A DNA stretch of 64,000 nucleotides. It comes from Sphaerulina vaccinii. Its lineage: Eukaryota; Ascomycota; Dothideomycetes; Mycosphaerellales; Mycosphaerellaceae. The stretch is taken from assembly GCA_022570795.1 (NCBI GenBank), contig JAKUDP010000009.1, forward strand, positions 992,001-1,056,000, read 5' to 3'. The position numbers and the translations under genes were made by a program. Below, one piece after another: positions 1 through 15,066 of this stretch (position 1 is the stretch's first letter; the number at the start of each line of letters is the position of its first letter). A model generated the notes under the pieces. That model was not told the origin of the DNA. It searched no databases and saw nothing but the letters and a program-made list of their open reading frames with translations.

Positions 1-3000
1 ATTTATTATAGTTAGTAGTATAATATCTAGGTTATAAAGTCCAAATTCGATTGTTTTTATTCTAAGAAAAAGAAGCTTTTATTTAGAATCTAAAAAGTAA
101 AGCACGTCTAGAAGAAGGTATAATATACCTTAGAGGCTATATATAAAGCTTCTTATACTATATATATATATATATATAAAATATAGTTATAGTAGTAGAT
201 AGATCTAATTAATTATTATATAGATAATATAATAGTAGTAGAGCTAGTAAATATCGAGGAGTAGAAAATAGTAGAATAGATAGAAAAGGAGGTTATAACC
301 TTTCTAGAGCTATCTACTAGCCTAGCCTTAAATCTTTTGCCTAGGACTTAGAGTACTCTCGAGAATTTACCTAATAATTTCTAGAGTTTTCTATTTTTAG
401 TAGACTCTAGTAGAACTATACTAGGAGCTAGTAGTAGTTTATAAAGTTAGACTTAGGTTTCTAGGTATTTTCCGAATTATTATACTCTTTCTATTTAATT
501 AAGTAGTTCTAACCCTTTTGTTCTAGAATCTTTTCTACTTCGAATATATCTTCTTTTTTAGGTTAGAAGTAGAATATTTCTTAGTAAGGTATTTTAGTAT
601 CTATAGGTTCTAATAATAATATATAGAATACTAGGTAGATCTTTATATCTTTTAGTAACTTAAGTTAGTAGTTAACTAGCTCTTATAGCTTATTAATTAA
701 AAATAGTCCGACTTTAACTTAATCTAGTTTTTTTATTTTTTTTCTTATTTTAAAGTTTTTTATAAAAAGATAGATCTTATCTCTCTTTTTTAGCTAAGGT
801 ACTATTTTTCGTTTATTATTATATAGCCTAGCTATTATTAGTTACGAGTCTATAATTTGTTCTTCTAGTTCTTTATAGAAGTTCTTTAGATCTTTACTTA
901 TAATTATAGTATATTCTACCTATAGATAAAATAAAAGTTCTCTAAAAAGATTCGAGTTTTACTTATAATTCGAGAAGAATAGTATAGCTTTTATTATCTC
1001 TAATTACTAATTATTTAGTATAAGCTATACTATTAGTAGTAGCGCTAGCTAGTTATCTTATATATAATTAATATAGTATTATAAGTATTATTCTAGTATT
1101 TAGTTTATTTTTTTAGTCTACCTATCTATCTAAGGATAATATACTATTAATAGCTTATACTTAATTCCGAGTATACCGACTAAGGTCTTCTAGTAGTTAG
1201 AGGTAAAAAGCTTGTCTCTATCTATAATAAATACTTTTAGGAATCTATAATATCTTATAAGTCTATTTATAATAAGGTATCTAAGTTGCTTAGTAGTATA
1301 TATCTTACTAGTAGTAATAAAGTATATATATTTAGTAAGCCTATCGACTATAACTAGTATTATATTATAGCTAATTTCTATAATCTAGTCCTATAATAAA
1401 AGCAACTTTATAATAAAGTCTATTATAACTTTGTTCTATAGTTAATATAGAGAAGTATAGAATTAGATATATTATTATTTATAGCTAGTTATTAGAGGCG
1501 CTAAGAGACCTTCCTCCTAGTTAGCAAGGTCGGAGAAAGGTACTAAAAGCTATCTATACTATTAAATAGTATATAAGGAGGTTGCTAAGATACCCCTTAC
1601 TTAGTTAGCCGGCTTAGATAGATCTAATTTAGTATTATATTCTAATATATATTTATATTTTATATATCGATCTACTTTATTCTATTAGTAGGGCTTATAG
1701 CATTTAATATATTATAATATATATTTATATATATATAGAAAGCTAAAGCTTCTCTAAATTAACTCTATAGTTTTTATAGTTCTAGAGTATCTATATTATA
1801 GATTATTATAGTAGTATTATATATACTTATTCTCTCGGTCCTTTAGTACCTAATACTTCTTTTATAGTATAGGGAACTATTCTTCTATATTTTAAAGAAC
1901 TTATATAATATAGTTAAACTCTATTAAGTTCGAGCTTAGGCTTCTATCTAGATTAGCTCTAAGTACTTTCTAGTATACTAGTTCTTTTCCTTCTATATAG
2001 TTACTTCGGCGGCTTAGTATATTAGCTCGACTATTATTCTTTTCTAGTATATAGTAGATTTCGAACTTATATTAACTAAGTAGTTCTAACTAGTAGGCCT
2101 ATTATTATATTAGTACTTTTATTATAGTAAAGTAAGTTAGATTCTTATAATTAGAAAGAATCGTAAGCTTAGAGGCTCCTTCTATATATACTTACTAGTA
2201 CTATATAGTAGTAATAATTATAAGTAACTTCTTATTATAGATATTATAGTTCTATTCTATAGGAGTTAATTTCCTCGAGTAGTAGGCTACTAGGTATCTC
2301 TTTCTATTATACTTTTATATAAAGTATACTTCTATAGCTATATCTAATATATTAGTCTCTAGTTTAACTTTATATTTTCTATTAAATAATTATAGTACTA
2401 GTACTTAGTAGTATAATATTTTAAGTACTTTAAAAGCTTTTACTTGCTCTATACTCTAGCTCTACTTTCTATTTTTCTATATAAGCTTGTTTAAGAGTAT
2501 AGAGAGCCTTAAGTAGTCCTTAATAAACTTCTAGTTATAATTAGCTAGTCTAAGAAATAATTATACTTCTTTAACTATTTTAGATACTAGCTAAGTTTGT
2601 ATTAACTCTATTTTTGCTAGGTCGATCTTTATTCTATTAAGGTTTAGAACAAACTCTAGGAACTTAACTTCTTTCTTATAGAACTCGCACTTCTCGGAAG
2701 TAGTATAGAATTCTATATTTATAAGTTATTAGAAAATATCTTAGACTTATTTAATATATTCCTATAGGGACCTCTTAGTATAGACGAGGATATTGTCTAT
2801 ATATATAATAATATATATATCGAGTAGGTCTCTAAGAATATTATTTACTATCTTCTAGTAGGAGGCTAGTATATTAGTTAGTTCTATAAGTATAACTCTA
2901 AACTTATAAAGCCTATAGTATATTCGGAATACTATTTTCTATTCTTCTTCTTCTACTATATAGATAGTATAGAACGCGTCTCGTAGATCAATTTTCGTAT

Positions 3001-3136
3001 ACTAGTTAGATCTAGTAAGTCTATTTTATAGTTCTTTAATATTAGGTAGTAGATATTAGTTTTTAATAGTAATTTTATTAAGTTGTTAATAATCGACTAC
3101 TAGTTATAACTTCCTATTAGGTTTTAGAACGAATAT
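1..3136 (-). mobile_element. Element E, left part: RIP-degraded Gypsy pol (RT to chromodomain)
   Basis: Minus-strand Ty3/Gypsy pol relic. Reverse transcriptase motifs read at about 3130-2690: a VVDY-QLNKITIKN-type stretch, TKIDLRDAF, and YIDNILVY (the YxDD box with D to N) near 2812-2780. A chromodomain-like NSENTWKP stretch lies near 500-400, so RNase H and integrase should lie between, but I did not resolve their catalytic residues. Stops are nearly all TAG/TAA where Trp or Gln is expected. Its upstream half (protease, gag) continues at 38461 to about 43.6 kb, split off by element D. The 3' LTR is not identified and may lie left of the window. Confidence 0.8.
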
Positions 3137-3141
3137 AGTTA

Positions 3142-3324
3142 TATAATATTATAAATAGTAGTATAGTAAATTAGGTTATAGATAAAGTATCTAAAAGGAG
3201 CGCAAAGGCGCGAACAAGTAAGTATAAGAAAAGCGCCAAGCGCGCTAGCCGCATTAGGCCTAGCCGCATATATATAATAGTTATAAGTAAATATAGGTAG
3301 GTAGGTAGGTATTAGGTTATAATA
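3142..3324 (-). repeat. Element D 3' LTR
   Basis: 183 bp, nearly identical to 38273-38455. On the minus strand it begins TATTATAAC (TG to TA by RIP) and ends in TATA. A short GTAG tandem run lies at 3295-3312. The outside flank at 3137-3141 is the TSD AGTTA. Confidence 0.85.
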
Positions 3325-3337
3325 CTACCTTCTTCTT
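3325..3337 (-). promoter_or_regulatory. Element D polypurine tract
   Basis: On the minus strand it reads AAGAAGAAGGTAG, directly before the 3' LTR. That is where the plus-strand DNA primer of an LTR element should be, and it fixes the orientation of D. Confidence 0.6.
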
Positions 3338-6300
3338 AAAATAGCTTCTATCTATAGAGGCTCTAATATATATTTATAATATTAAGCTACTTATATTATA
3401 TATATAAAGGCGATATTACTATCTAATTTATTATTTAAATTATCTTCTTTATTTAAATTATTATTTAAGCTATATTTAATATTCTATTCTTTCTAAGTAC
3501 TAATAGTATCTTCCTATTCTATAAGTAGTCTAGCTCTACCTCTATTCTATATCGAGTATAAGAGCTTTTCTAGTAATATAAGGTTTAAATTAGTAAAGAC
3601 TATATTATTATTCTCGAATATATTTAGGTTAGTATTACTAATATAGGTATTATAATCTAAGACAATATACTTGTCGATAATAGTATCTACTATTATATAA
3701 CTACTAGTATCTACTAGTATATTCGTATCTATAGTATCTTAGCTACTAAAGCTAGTAGTAGAGCCTTATAGTAAGTATAAACTTAGTATAAGAGCTAGGC
3801 TATTCTTTTAAAGACTTAGTATATAGTACTTCTAATCTACTACCTTAACTAATATACAAGTTACTTATTACAAATCTATATATAAGTCTAGTTCTAGACT
3901 AGTTATAAAATATTTAACTTCTATTATTAGTAGGTAAGAAGGTATATTAGATATACTATTTAGTAACTTTATATAAAAAGATACTACCTTATTAGGTATA
4001 CCTTCGAAGTAACTCTTAGGCTCCTATATTAGCTTATTATAACTAACCTACTTTACTTTAAATATTAGTATTAGTTGTTTACTAAGCTCTTTCTACTATA
4101 TATATATTAGCCTCCGAGTTTCTACTACTATAATCTCTTCTACCTCGTACTCGAGGTCTCTTCTATTATCTTTTTCTCGGTAAATATAAATTAGTAGTAG
4201 AGGGCTATTAGCCGGCGAGGTTTAACTAGGTAGAGAGTTGTTATTAGTAGACTATAGAAGGTTCGAGTAGAAGATAGAGTACTTCTATATATCTAGTAGA
4301 AGGTCGATATAGTATATATTATATAGTAGAACGCGAAGAACTTTATATAGCTTAGAGAATTTGTAATTAAGCTTCTTAGTATTATAGTCTATACTCTAGT
4401 TGCGAGTAGCTATATATACTAGGTTATCTTTGCGATAGATTGGAGCTAGTATATAGCTGCTATTAGCGTTGTCTACCTATCTAGCCTGCGCCAAGTATAT
4501 ATATTCCTAGGTATACTTATAAATGTCGGCAATATACTTACTAAAGTCGCTAGTAGCCTAGGCGTCTAGCTATTATTTGTATAGAAGTACTAGTATATTA
4601 GACTAAGTATCGATAATAGGTAGTCTTATATTATATCCTCTAGTAGCGAAGAAAGGTAATACTCCTATAGTCTCTAAGTCGTAGTTATTAATTACTAGCT
4701 TACTAATAGATAGAAGATTAACCTAGTTGTTTTGAGTATAGTTATAGAAGGCTCGGAGATACTACTTAATACTCTTGTTCGTATTCTTAGACTATCTATC
4801 TATTTCTAGGTAGAAAGCTATTAAAGGTTTCTACTTAATATCTAGAAGCTTATAGAAGCGCTTAAAAAAAGCCGATAACTAGTTAGTTTCTCTATTAATT
4901 ATAATAGACTCTAGCGCGCTATATTCTATAAAGATATTCTTAAAGAATACTAATATAATATAAAAAGTATTAAGCTAATATATAGAGATAGTATACTACT
5001 TTTTAGTTAAGTAGTAGGTTGCTATTAAGATATTTTTATATACTACTCTATTAATCTTACTTTTTAAAAGTAGTAGCTTTATAATAAAGTCTATTATAAT
5101 ATATTACTATAGTTAGTATAGTATAGGTAATAGTATAAGTAGGCTACTATATACTTAAGTAGTTGCTTTCGTAGTTCTATATACTTTATAGTTATAGATA
5201 AATTACTTTACTATCTACTATACGAATAGCTATATATAGGAGCGTATTAAGAGGCCGAACGTCTTTATAATACTAGGGTATCTAGTAGCTAATATACTAT
5301 AGTAATCTTTAATTACAAAGGTTTATATTAGGTATATAATCTTAGAAGCTATTAGTAGTATAAGTATACTAGCTTCTCTAAACCTATTAGTAATATATAT
5401 CCTCTAATTGTATACTATTACTAATATTTAATCTATCTTATATTATCGAAGGAAACTAGCTATCTACCTAAGTAATAGTTTTTTAAGCGCTTGTTAGACT
5501 AGCTTCTCTTAGTATAGCTATTTAATTACTATTAGTAGATCTATATTCTCTATAGCTATAATATCGGCGATCTTATTACTACTAATATTTTTATTTTCTA
5601 TTAGGTTTATTACTACTACTTTTAGTATAATATCTAGTCTATTAGGGCTAAGAATTATCTACTATTAGTATAGAACTCTTAGATTATCTAGCAAAGTAGG
5701 TAGGTCTTAGAATTATTATATTAAGCTATTAGGTTTGGTACCTTGCAAGCTAGGTCTATATATAATCTTGAAGTTAAACTATAATAAGAACTTAGCCTAA
5801 TAGGCTTGTCGTCTATTAAGCTACTTAGTAGTTATAAAATACTCTAAGTTCTTATAGTTAGATAGTACTCGGATATAATTGTTACTATAGAAGTATTCAA
5901 AGTTGCTATCTACTTCTTTCCCCTCTACTATAAGCTCTAGATACTATTTTTCAAAGGCTAGAATAATAGCGAGAAGTTCCTTATTATAGATCTCGTAGTT
6001 ATACTCTATAGGACTTATCTTCTTAGATATATATATATAACTAGCTTCTACTTCTTAGTAATAGGATTAAGCTATAAAAGTATAGCTATAGTAATATAGT
6101 TAGATATATTAGTTTCTATAACTATCTACTACTCTATATAGTATATTTCTAATATTAGGTTAGCTACGAAGGCTTGCTTAAGGTCCTTAAAAGCCTTCTC
6201 GTATTTAGTAGTTTATATAAATTTAATATAGCCCTTCTTATCTAAGGCTTTACTATTACTAGCCTTTCTTGTTAGAGCTATTAATAGTACTATAATATAG

Positions 6301-8664
6301 CTAAACTTATCGATAAACTTATAGTAGAAGTTACTAAAGCTAAGAAAGGCCTATATATCTTTAATATAGGTAGGAGTCTCCTATACTATAATTATAGTAA
6401 TTTTCTTAGAATCTATATATACTCTATTTTTACTAATAATTATACTAAAGTACTTAGTCTTATAGATAAAGAACTTATACTTTTTAATATCTAGTTATAA
6501 TCTAGTATTAAGAAGCTTCTATATTACTTTCTATATATATTATATATATTCTTTATAAGTATTACTAAATACTAGGTAATTGTCGAGATATATAGAGTAG
6601 AATATATTAAGAAAGTCTTATAATATATTATTAATATAGCTCTAGAAGGTACCTAGTATATTATAAGCCCCGAATAGTATTATAACGTATTTGAACTAAC
6701 TATAGCAAGTAGTAAATACAGTCTTCTATATATCTCTAGCTACTATATAGATACGATTAAATACTATAATAACGTCTAGCTTAGTAAACTATTTCTTGCC
6801 TAAAATATAGTTTAGAGTTTCTTAAACTAATAGAATAGAATATCGTAACTTGATTATTAATATATTAAGTCTACGATAGTTAATATAGACGCGCAGACTA
6901 CTATTTAGCTTCTTAATAATAAGAACTAGTACTACTATAGAGGAAACTAAGCTGCGAATATTACTCTTCTTAAGTTAATTATTAATCTACTTTTTAATAA
7001 CCTTATTCTTATATTAAGATATAGAGTAGGGGCGTTTAAAGGGTAGAATAGTACTATCCTTAAGCTTAATTATATAGTCGATACTAGGTCTATATAGTAG
7101 AAGCTTTTCTACTTCTCTCTAGTCGAATAGAGCTATAAAGTCTTAGAACTCCTTTAGTAGTATATCCTTAACTATATTATAAATAGTTAGGTTTGTCGTA
7201 CTAGTTATAAACTTCTTATAGTCTACTATAGCTATAGTATATACTCGTGCCTAGTAAGTATATTTATCGATAACTATAGCTACTAATCTACTATAGTAGG
7301 TAAAAGCTTTCTCTACTTTTATAGTATAAGTAGTTAGCCTATCTAAGAGTATCTATTTCTACTTATTCTAACCGACTATCTATATAGTATAAATCTCGGT
7401 ACTTTTCTATTATAATATATATTATAGTATTATAGGGCTAATCTCTATAATATCTAGTATATCTACGTCTATAGCTTTCTCTTTATATATATAAGTATAT
7501 ATAGTTACTAGAAAGCTCTATACTAAAGTATTCTTATAGTTAATTTTATATAAGGTAGAGTCTAGTATTATCCTACCTTCTACCTATATAATACTTAGTT
7601 AATATTAGTCGAACTACCTATAACTAAGGACTATATCGTAGTCCGGATCTAGCTTAGTAACAAAAGTATAGAACTATTCGAGGTAGCCTCTAATATTAAA
7701 GTTTATTTTTATAATATACTTAATATCTACTAAAGCTTGTTCGCTAGTAGCTAGTCCAAGCCGCCTAGCTTGTTCGAGGGGAATAAGAGTAAAGTATTAT
7801 TTATATTTATATACGAAGAATAAATTAATATAATAAGAGTTAGCTCTATAATTAAGATAAAGTCTAGTATTCTAATTATTAGCTATACTATCTATAATAA
7901 TATACTCTATAATCTCTAGTAATATACCTAGTAATTCTACTATTTCTATCTCCTTTTAGATAGTAGTAGAAAGCGCCTTTAGCTTCGTTAATTTATTATA
8001 ACCTCTACTTATTATACTTAAGTAGAGGTTTTACTATTTCCCTAACTACTATTATTAGTATTAGAGCTACTATTAGTACTTATAGTATTAGCATATAGTA
8101 GTATCTAGTACTTCTTAATAACGCAAGCTAGATTACGACTATAGTAACTATACTCGTAGTAGCGTAGGTAGTAACTACTCCGAATAAGTTTAAAGTACTT
8201 ATTATTAGTAAGTAGCTTTAGATTCTTAAACTTCTCTAGTAGATTAGAGTATAGAAGTAGGCTGCTATTATTATTATTATTGCCGCCTCTACTATTAGAA
8301 CCTCTACAACCTCTATACTAACCTCTACTACTACTTTAGTTTCCTCTACTACTATAATTATTATTATTATTATTAGTATAAGCTAGCTTGTTTGCGTCGA
8401 GCCAAGCGAAGCTATCCTAGATATTATATAGGCAATCTATTAACTCTTTAAGAGTATAGTATATAGAGCTATTAATTAGATAATTGCTATAGTAGTAGTT
8501 AAAAGAGCCTTCGAGTAGCTACTTCTCGGACTTAGCTATAAGATAAATATAAGTATAGTATTTCTAGAACTTAGTATAGTAAGTACTAAATAACTTCTTA
8601 TCTTCTTACTTAAGTATAGATAACTTATAGAATAAATAGTTAGCTTAGTTACGCTAGCTATAGC
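3338..8664 (-). mobile_element. Element D: end of gag and pol, RIP-degraded
   Basis: Minus-strand coding relic. The end of gag has an RG/N-rich stretch near 8380-8270 and a zinc-knuckle-like pattern with Cys changed to Tyr near 8190-8130. Reverse transcriptase is clear at about 6920-6480: VYINYRRLN, FTKLDVIIVFNRI, and YLDNYLVFS (YLDD box) near 6594-6571. The remaining sequence to 3338 should hold RNase H and integrase, which I did not resolve residue by residue. The last five bases (8660-8664, ATAGC) are the left copy of the TSD of element C. Confidence 0.75.
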
Positions 8665-8799
8665 TATTATAGTATAAGCTACCTAGTAGTATAAGCTACT
8701 TATAGAGCTACTAGGTATATACCTTCTTAGAGACTAACCTAGATAGCTTCTACTAATAATAATCTACTAATCTACTTTATATTCCTAGTAACCTTAGTA
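8665..8799 (+). repeat. Element C 5' LTR
   Basis: 135 bp, matches 36430-36565 with few changes. Starts TATTATAG (TG to TA) and ends CTTAGTA. The outer flank 8660-8664 is ATAGC, the same as 36566-36570. Confidence 0.85.
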
Positions 8800-11700
8800 A
8801 ATTAGTAGCTCGTACTACTATATAATTATTATAACTTCGAGAATTCGACTTTTATAATAATATTTAAAAAAAATACTAGTAGAGCCCGACGCGATTTGAT
8901 AATATATAACCTCTAGTACTTCTACAAAGTACTTCTATACTAACCGAGCTAATTAGAATATATACTATATACAAAGCCTAATATATTAGACTAAGCCTTA
9001 TAAAGTCTTATACTTCGATAGTAACTAGCTATTAGTAGATATACTAATACCTATTCTATACTATATATAGGTTACTATACTACCTAGTAGTAGTAGGACC
9101 TACCTTATAGTACTTTGTTTACTAGGCCTGATAGTAACTATAGTTACAAACTAGATTTATAGTAAGACTAAGTCTCGCTTTTAGTACTTGCTAGCTAGTA
9201 GTTTAGAACTACTACTTCTAAACTTATAGCCTTAATATACTAGTAGTTATTAATATTAAGATATACTAATATAATAGTACTACTATAAGACTAGACCTGC
9301 CGAAGACAAGCTTAAGAATAGAACTACTACTATAGCTTTCCTAGAAGTCGACAAATCGATACTTACTCTTATATATAGCCTATATAAGTTCCTTGTCTAT
9401 AATACTAACTATCTAGTCCTTCGATAGAGACTAGGCCTACGGTATTTCCTTACTTAACTTATTAAGTACTATCTATATTCTAAAGCCTACTAGCTAGTAT
9501 AAGATATAAGCTATAGTAATATATATCTCGGCTTTTCTAGTAATTAGGTTACCGACTATTTAGAAGTTACTTAAGCTACTAAAGACATACTCGTATACTA
9601 GTAAGAGGTTACGGCCTACCTTACTTAAGAACAAGCTATACTAGCTCTTACTTAAGAACAAGCTAGACTACCTCCTATACTTAAGCTATTTATACTAGTC
9701 GAGTAGAGCGAGCCTACTAGACCTACCTACTCTAGTATTCTTACTAATACTATAGTAGCGACTAATGTTCTATAATACTACTTTTTTAGAGTATTTAATA
9801 ACTAGATCTATAGTAATCTATAATAGTAACTTGTCGACCGATATTAGCGCTAGCGCTCTAGAACTATAGAGCTATAGAATATACTTTAATAGAACTTACT
9901 AGTCCTTTCTTCTATTAAAACAACTTAGTCTTTCTAAGAAGAGATACCTATCTCTATATTTTAATAAAAGGCGCTAGCTACTCTAATCTAGAAGCTAGTA
10001 TAGATTTAAAAACCTACTTAGTTAGACTATTTTAGTAACTTAGAGCTACCTCTTTCTAGCGACTTAGACTTAGATAGCCTCTTGTCTAAACTTCTCTATT
10101 TGCTAGAACAACTAGATATAGATATAGATATAGAAGCTTACTACAACTAAGCCTCGGAATTAGCTAGTACCTCTAGTATCCTAGTATATATACTAGAATA
10201 CCTACTTTTAAAAATAGTTATACTTTGTAATAACTAGTAGTAGGATTAGCGCGCCCTCTAATACGACTATATAGAAGTATAAAATTAAGCCAGAGAGTAT
10301 TATAATAGAGAGCTCTACTTCTAGAGAGGCCTATATAATATCGAGAATATTAACCTAGTCTCTCTATACTATAATAATAGAGCTACCTACCTTGCAGTCC
10401 GAGTAGGTCTATATAATATAGAGGATATAGATCTAGTACCTCTATACTAACTATATATCGAGGAGGTAATTAACAAGTCTAAGCCGATTACTAATCTACT
10501 AGTAGTCGAGCCGTTTACTAATCTATAGCTTCGAGTATTGCCTCTAGCCTTATCTATTTTTTTTTATTAAGCCTAGGCTAACCTACCTATATAAGAGGCT
10601 CGAGTACTACCTATAGACTAGATTGCCTAAGAAGCTATTACCTAGAATATTCCTCTAGCTCTAGTACCTATAGTTCTACCTACCTAGCTAGATATAGTAG
10701 CTATATTATAGAAAGCTCTTACCTAGTATACCTAGTATATAGAGGTACTTATATAGCAAATATAGGTATACTATAACTAATACTTCGACTAGCTATAGGC
10801 CGAGCTTTTATAGTAGTAGCTATAGGCAAATAATAATATTATAGAATACTATAGAGTTCTAGCACTACCTCTATATACTATAGCAAATCTATATATAGTA
10901 CCTCTACTAGTATAACTATATATACTACCTCTAGCCTAGGCCAATCTAGAGCTAATAATAGTAGGAGTACTTCTAGTCTATTAAGCTAAGTAACGCCTTA
11001 AAGTAGGTAGATAGGAGCGACTATATATAGTAGGACTCGTAGTACTACTACTAAGATAGGTATCTTACTCTAGTTGTTTAGATAGTATATAATCTAATAT
11101 ATATAATATATACTAATACTATCTATAGCAACCTATAGACCTAGAGCCGTCGGATAGTAACTCTTCTAGAGATACTTATTTAGTAGTACTAAGCTGCTCT
11201 AGTTACTACTATCGACGTATATATAGATAGCCTACTAGACGCCCCTGCGACTTAGATTATAGTAATTTAAGTAGCTCGGATACTAATAGTAGAGCTCTAT
11301 ATAGTATTAGAGACCTAGGCCTAGTTTATAACTAGCTATTATATAATTAGTCTTACTACTTATATAAGTCTATATAGTATAAACTCTACTAATATAATTT
11401 CAAAGTAGTCGATATAGAATATTTCTACCTAGATACTCTAGAGCCTAAGTACCTACCTAGTAAAATATTCGATAAAGGTAATAAGTACTTTTTTAGAAGT
11501 ATATACCTCTTCCTTAAGGTAGCTAACGACTATGTAGCTACTAATAGAGTTTAATATACTACTAAGAATATATATAAATACTTCTATAGAGTAGCAATCT
11601 AATAGTATATCTATAAGCTTATACTTACTAATAAAACAAAGTTTAAAACAAGTATATAGAGTATATACTACTAGTTAAAGGCTCTATATATATACTTTTA

Positions 11701-14700
11701 AGTCTCGATTAACAAAGTATAGAAGCGACTAATAGTAGAATACTATAACTAGAATAATATCTAGGTAGAATACTAATCTAGTAATTTTATTCTTTTATAT
11801 ATATAATAGGTAGCTAAAGCCTAAGTCGAAGAACTTACTAGTTATCTAGTCTATATATAGATAAGATTAGAGGCCGAGTTCTAACGCGATATTCTAGAGC
11901 CTACGAAGTATACTATACTCGTAGAGTTCTAATAGTAACTAAATTCGAAATACGAGGCTTAGTAATATCTACTATAAAGTAAGTATTATAGTAATAGTAA
12001 TATAAGCTAGCAAATAGATAATCGGTTGCGACTAGGTTTCGATACCTATAATTAGCAAACCGATTACTTTAATAGTAATAGAAACTCTCGCTCTAGTAGT
12101 TTCGATATAGAACGTACTAGCTATACTAACCTATTTTATACTTGTTTCTAACCTAACTCTTACTAGTAGTTTAATAATAGTAATAGTCGTAGAAATATAT
12201 AAGATAAGAGACTAGCTTAGAATAATAACTATATAAATATATATAATTCGAGAAACGACTAATTAGACTACTACTATAATAATTAAGATTCGGATTATAT
12301 TAAGCTTAAAGAAAACGTTCCTATAGACTAATATACTAGGTAATACTAGCCTAATATATATAATAATAATGCTCGTAGTAATTGTCGCAACTACAATTAA
12401 GACTATTATACTAGTAATAGGTATAATAATAATAGGTATAATAATAATAGAGGTAATAATAATAGAGGTCGAGATAGAGACTATAGATAGAACTACTATA
12501 CCGACGTAGGCGACTCCCTAGAGCTACTTGTTTGTAGTAGATATACCTTCTACTCGCACTTATACTTATACTTGTAGTCCTACTATTCTCGCTCTCGATT
12601 GCGCTCTATATTAGTATATAGTAATTATTTTAATAATATTCTATCTAAGATAGCTAATAAGCTAGACCTAGAAGCTACTCTAGATACTTAGAACTACTTT
12701 CTTTAGGTACCTACTATAGCTACTAAGCCTTTTATAGTTATACGCCTATAAGAGCAACGCTACTATAACTAGTTATTCTATAGCGACTCTAAGTTCTATA
12801 AGTATAAAAAGGACTACTATACTATAGCTAGTCTAGCAATAAGTAAGATAGTAGTAGCTCTAACTAACTCTATATTAGTAGAGCTACTAAAGATTATTAA
12901 GTCGATAGTAATAGGCGAACTAAAGAGTAGCTTTAACTTCTAACGATTTTATTACTTATATATACTACTCTAACTTATAGTCTATATAGGCTCTAAGATC
13001 TTTACTATCTACCTAGATACTAGAGCGACTTTAAGTCTTATCGATTTAGCCTTCCTATAGCTTATATAACCTAATCTTTAATACTATAAGCTCGCTATAC
13101 TACTAAGTATAGAAGGACTTAGTAGCTCTACTCTATATATAGAGTATATAAAGCTAGACTTTTAGATTCTATTAGTTTATAAAGGCGAGCAAGTTCTTAC
13201 CTACTACTAGTACAAGGTCTATATTATATAGCGCCTACGCCTAAAGCTACTTATAGCTATAGATATTCTAACTCCTAAACTTATTAAAGTCGATATTAAT
13301 TAAAAGATTGCTATACTTAGAGCCTACGATAGAGCGCAATTTCTACTACTAGTATCTAGTAAAAATACTATCAAATTCTATATAATAGCACGAACTATAT
13401 AGGAAACTAAACTATAGCCTTATATAATTACAAAGGTACCTATCTTCTATAGATAAGTCCTTCCTACTAACTATAACTTAGAATTCTTGCCTAATAACTA
13501 GCGCCTTCTAGTATACAAAGCTAACTACCTATCTATATATACTATAGTAGTTAACTATAATACTAATAGTATATTTATATATAATAATAGTAGCGACCTA
13601 TTTACTTTGGCTTCTAATATACGACTTAGTATAGTAGCTAAATACAACTTCGATAGCGCCTACTATATATTAGAAGATAACTACTACTTAGTAGCCGAAC
13701 CTAATAAATAGGACTTCTATAAGCCTAATTAGTAGAATTTTTATAGGTAGGTACGCTAGTCTATAAGCCTAACCTAGAGTAACTAATCTTAAATACTTTA
13801 TATAACTTAGTAACCTCGAATACTATATAAGACCTAGTACCTAATCTTAAAGCTATATATAAGGCGCTAGAGCCGCTTCCAGAGCTAGTAGTACTAGATC
13901 TATAGTTCGAAAGATAGCTACCTTATAGAATTACAATCTATAGAGATACTAATAAGTAGTACTACCTAGTAGTATTAATCGAGAAGTACTAGAGACTCTA
14001 GATAGACAAAGGTACGACTATCAAGGTACCTAAAGAAGATTATATACCTATTCTAATTAAGAAGGGCTATAAGTACGACTCTATACCTACTACTATCTAC
14101 CTACTTAGCTAGACTAACTAAGTAGTAGTAGATGCTACTTTCGACCTACTATATACTTAGGGCAAGATAGACTAGACGAGGAGACCTACCTACTATAGCT
14201 TTCCTATCTTTATAGTTTGGAAATCTATAATTATTAAAAACAAATATATTTATAAAAAATATATAGTTATTAATATTAGAGGCCTTAATAAGTAGGCTAT
14301 TAAGAACTCCTATCTACTACTCTAGCAAGAAAATATTATTATAGCGCTATATAGCAGCTAGTATATTACTATAATCGATATAGTATCTTTCTTCTATTAA
14401 TAGCTTGTAGCTAAAAAAAACTATAATAAATTTACTATTAATAGCTACTATAGGTAGGAGACTATAAATATTATAGTTATAGGCTATATAGGCTTAGTTC
14501 AATATATATAGCGCTAGCTAGACTATATACTTAAGGCTTTTAAAGCCTTCTACCGAGCCTATATAGATAATATTATTATCTACTTCTATATATTCTAGAA
14601 GTACTTCGAGTATTTAGATTAGGTCTTTATACTTTTAAACTCCTTTAATATTAGTATTATACTAAAGAAGTCCTTTCTAGCCTACCTATCTATAGTACTC

Positions 14701-15066
14701 CTAGGCTAATATATTAGTAGCCTTAGCTTTACTACCTATAAAAAAAAGATTAAGGCTATTCTAGAGCTTCTCTTTCTAGAGATACTTAAAGATTTAGAGT
14801 TCTATATTAGACTAACTAGCTAGAAGCGAGAGTATATACTATACTTTATATATATTATTACTCTCTTTAAATAGTATAAGAAGATACTTCTATAGCTAGT
14901 ATCCTCTAAGTAGAGTAATAGAAGATATTGCTTTATTAAGCAAATAGTAGCCTAGAACAAGAATAGCAACTTAGAACAAGCTAGACGCGCTTTTAATATA
15001 ATATATAATCTCTACTAATTAGTAAAGTTCTTATATTATATAGATCTAGAGCGAAACCTTTATATC
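8800..15066 (+). mobile_element. Element C: gag, protease and reverse transcriptase, RIP-degraded
   Basis: Coding relic. An acidic Asp/Leu-rich stretch near 10,060, a possible zinc knuckle near 12,758, and an aspartic protease stretch (IYLDTRATLSLID, active-site DSGA-like) near 13,005-13,045 all share one reading frame. Reverse transcriptase follows in another frame: VINIRGLNK at about 14,265-14,291 and YIDNIIIY (YxDD box) at about 14,560-14,583. A/T-rich N/G repeats lie at 12,410-12,480. The gag-side region is unusually long, about 4.1 kb. I did not identify the primer-binding site. The five bases before 15067 (ATCGA) are the TSD of element B. Confidence 0.75.

Noticed and set aside
3295..3312. 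GTAG tandem run as a possible telomere-like repeat
   Set aside because: The unit is GTAG, not TTAGGG, and it lies inside an LTR.
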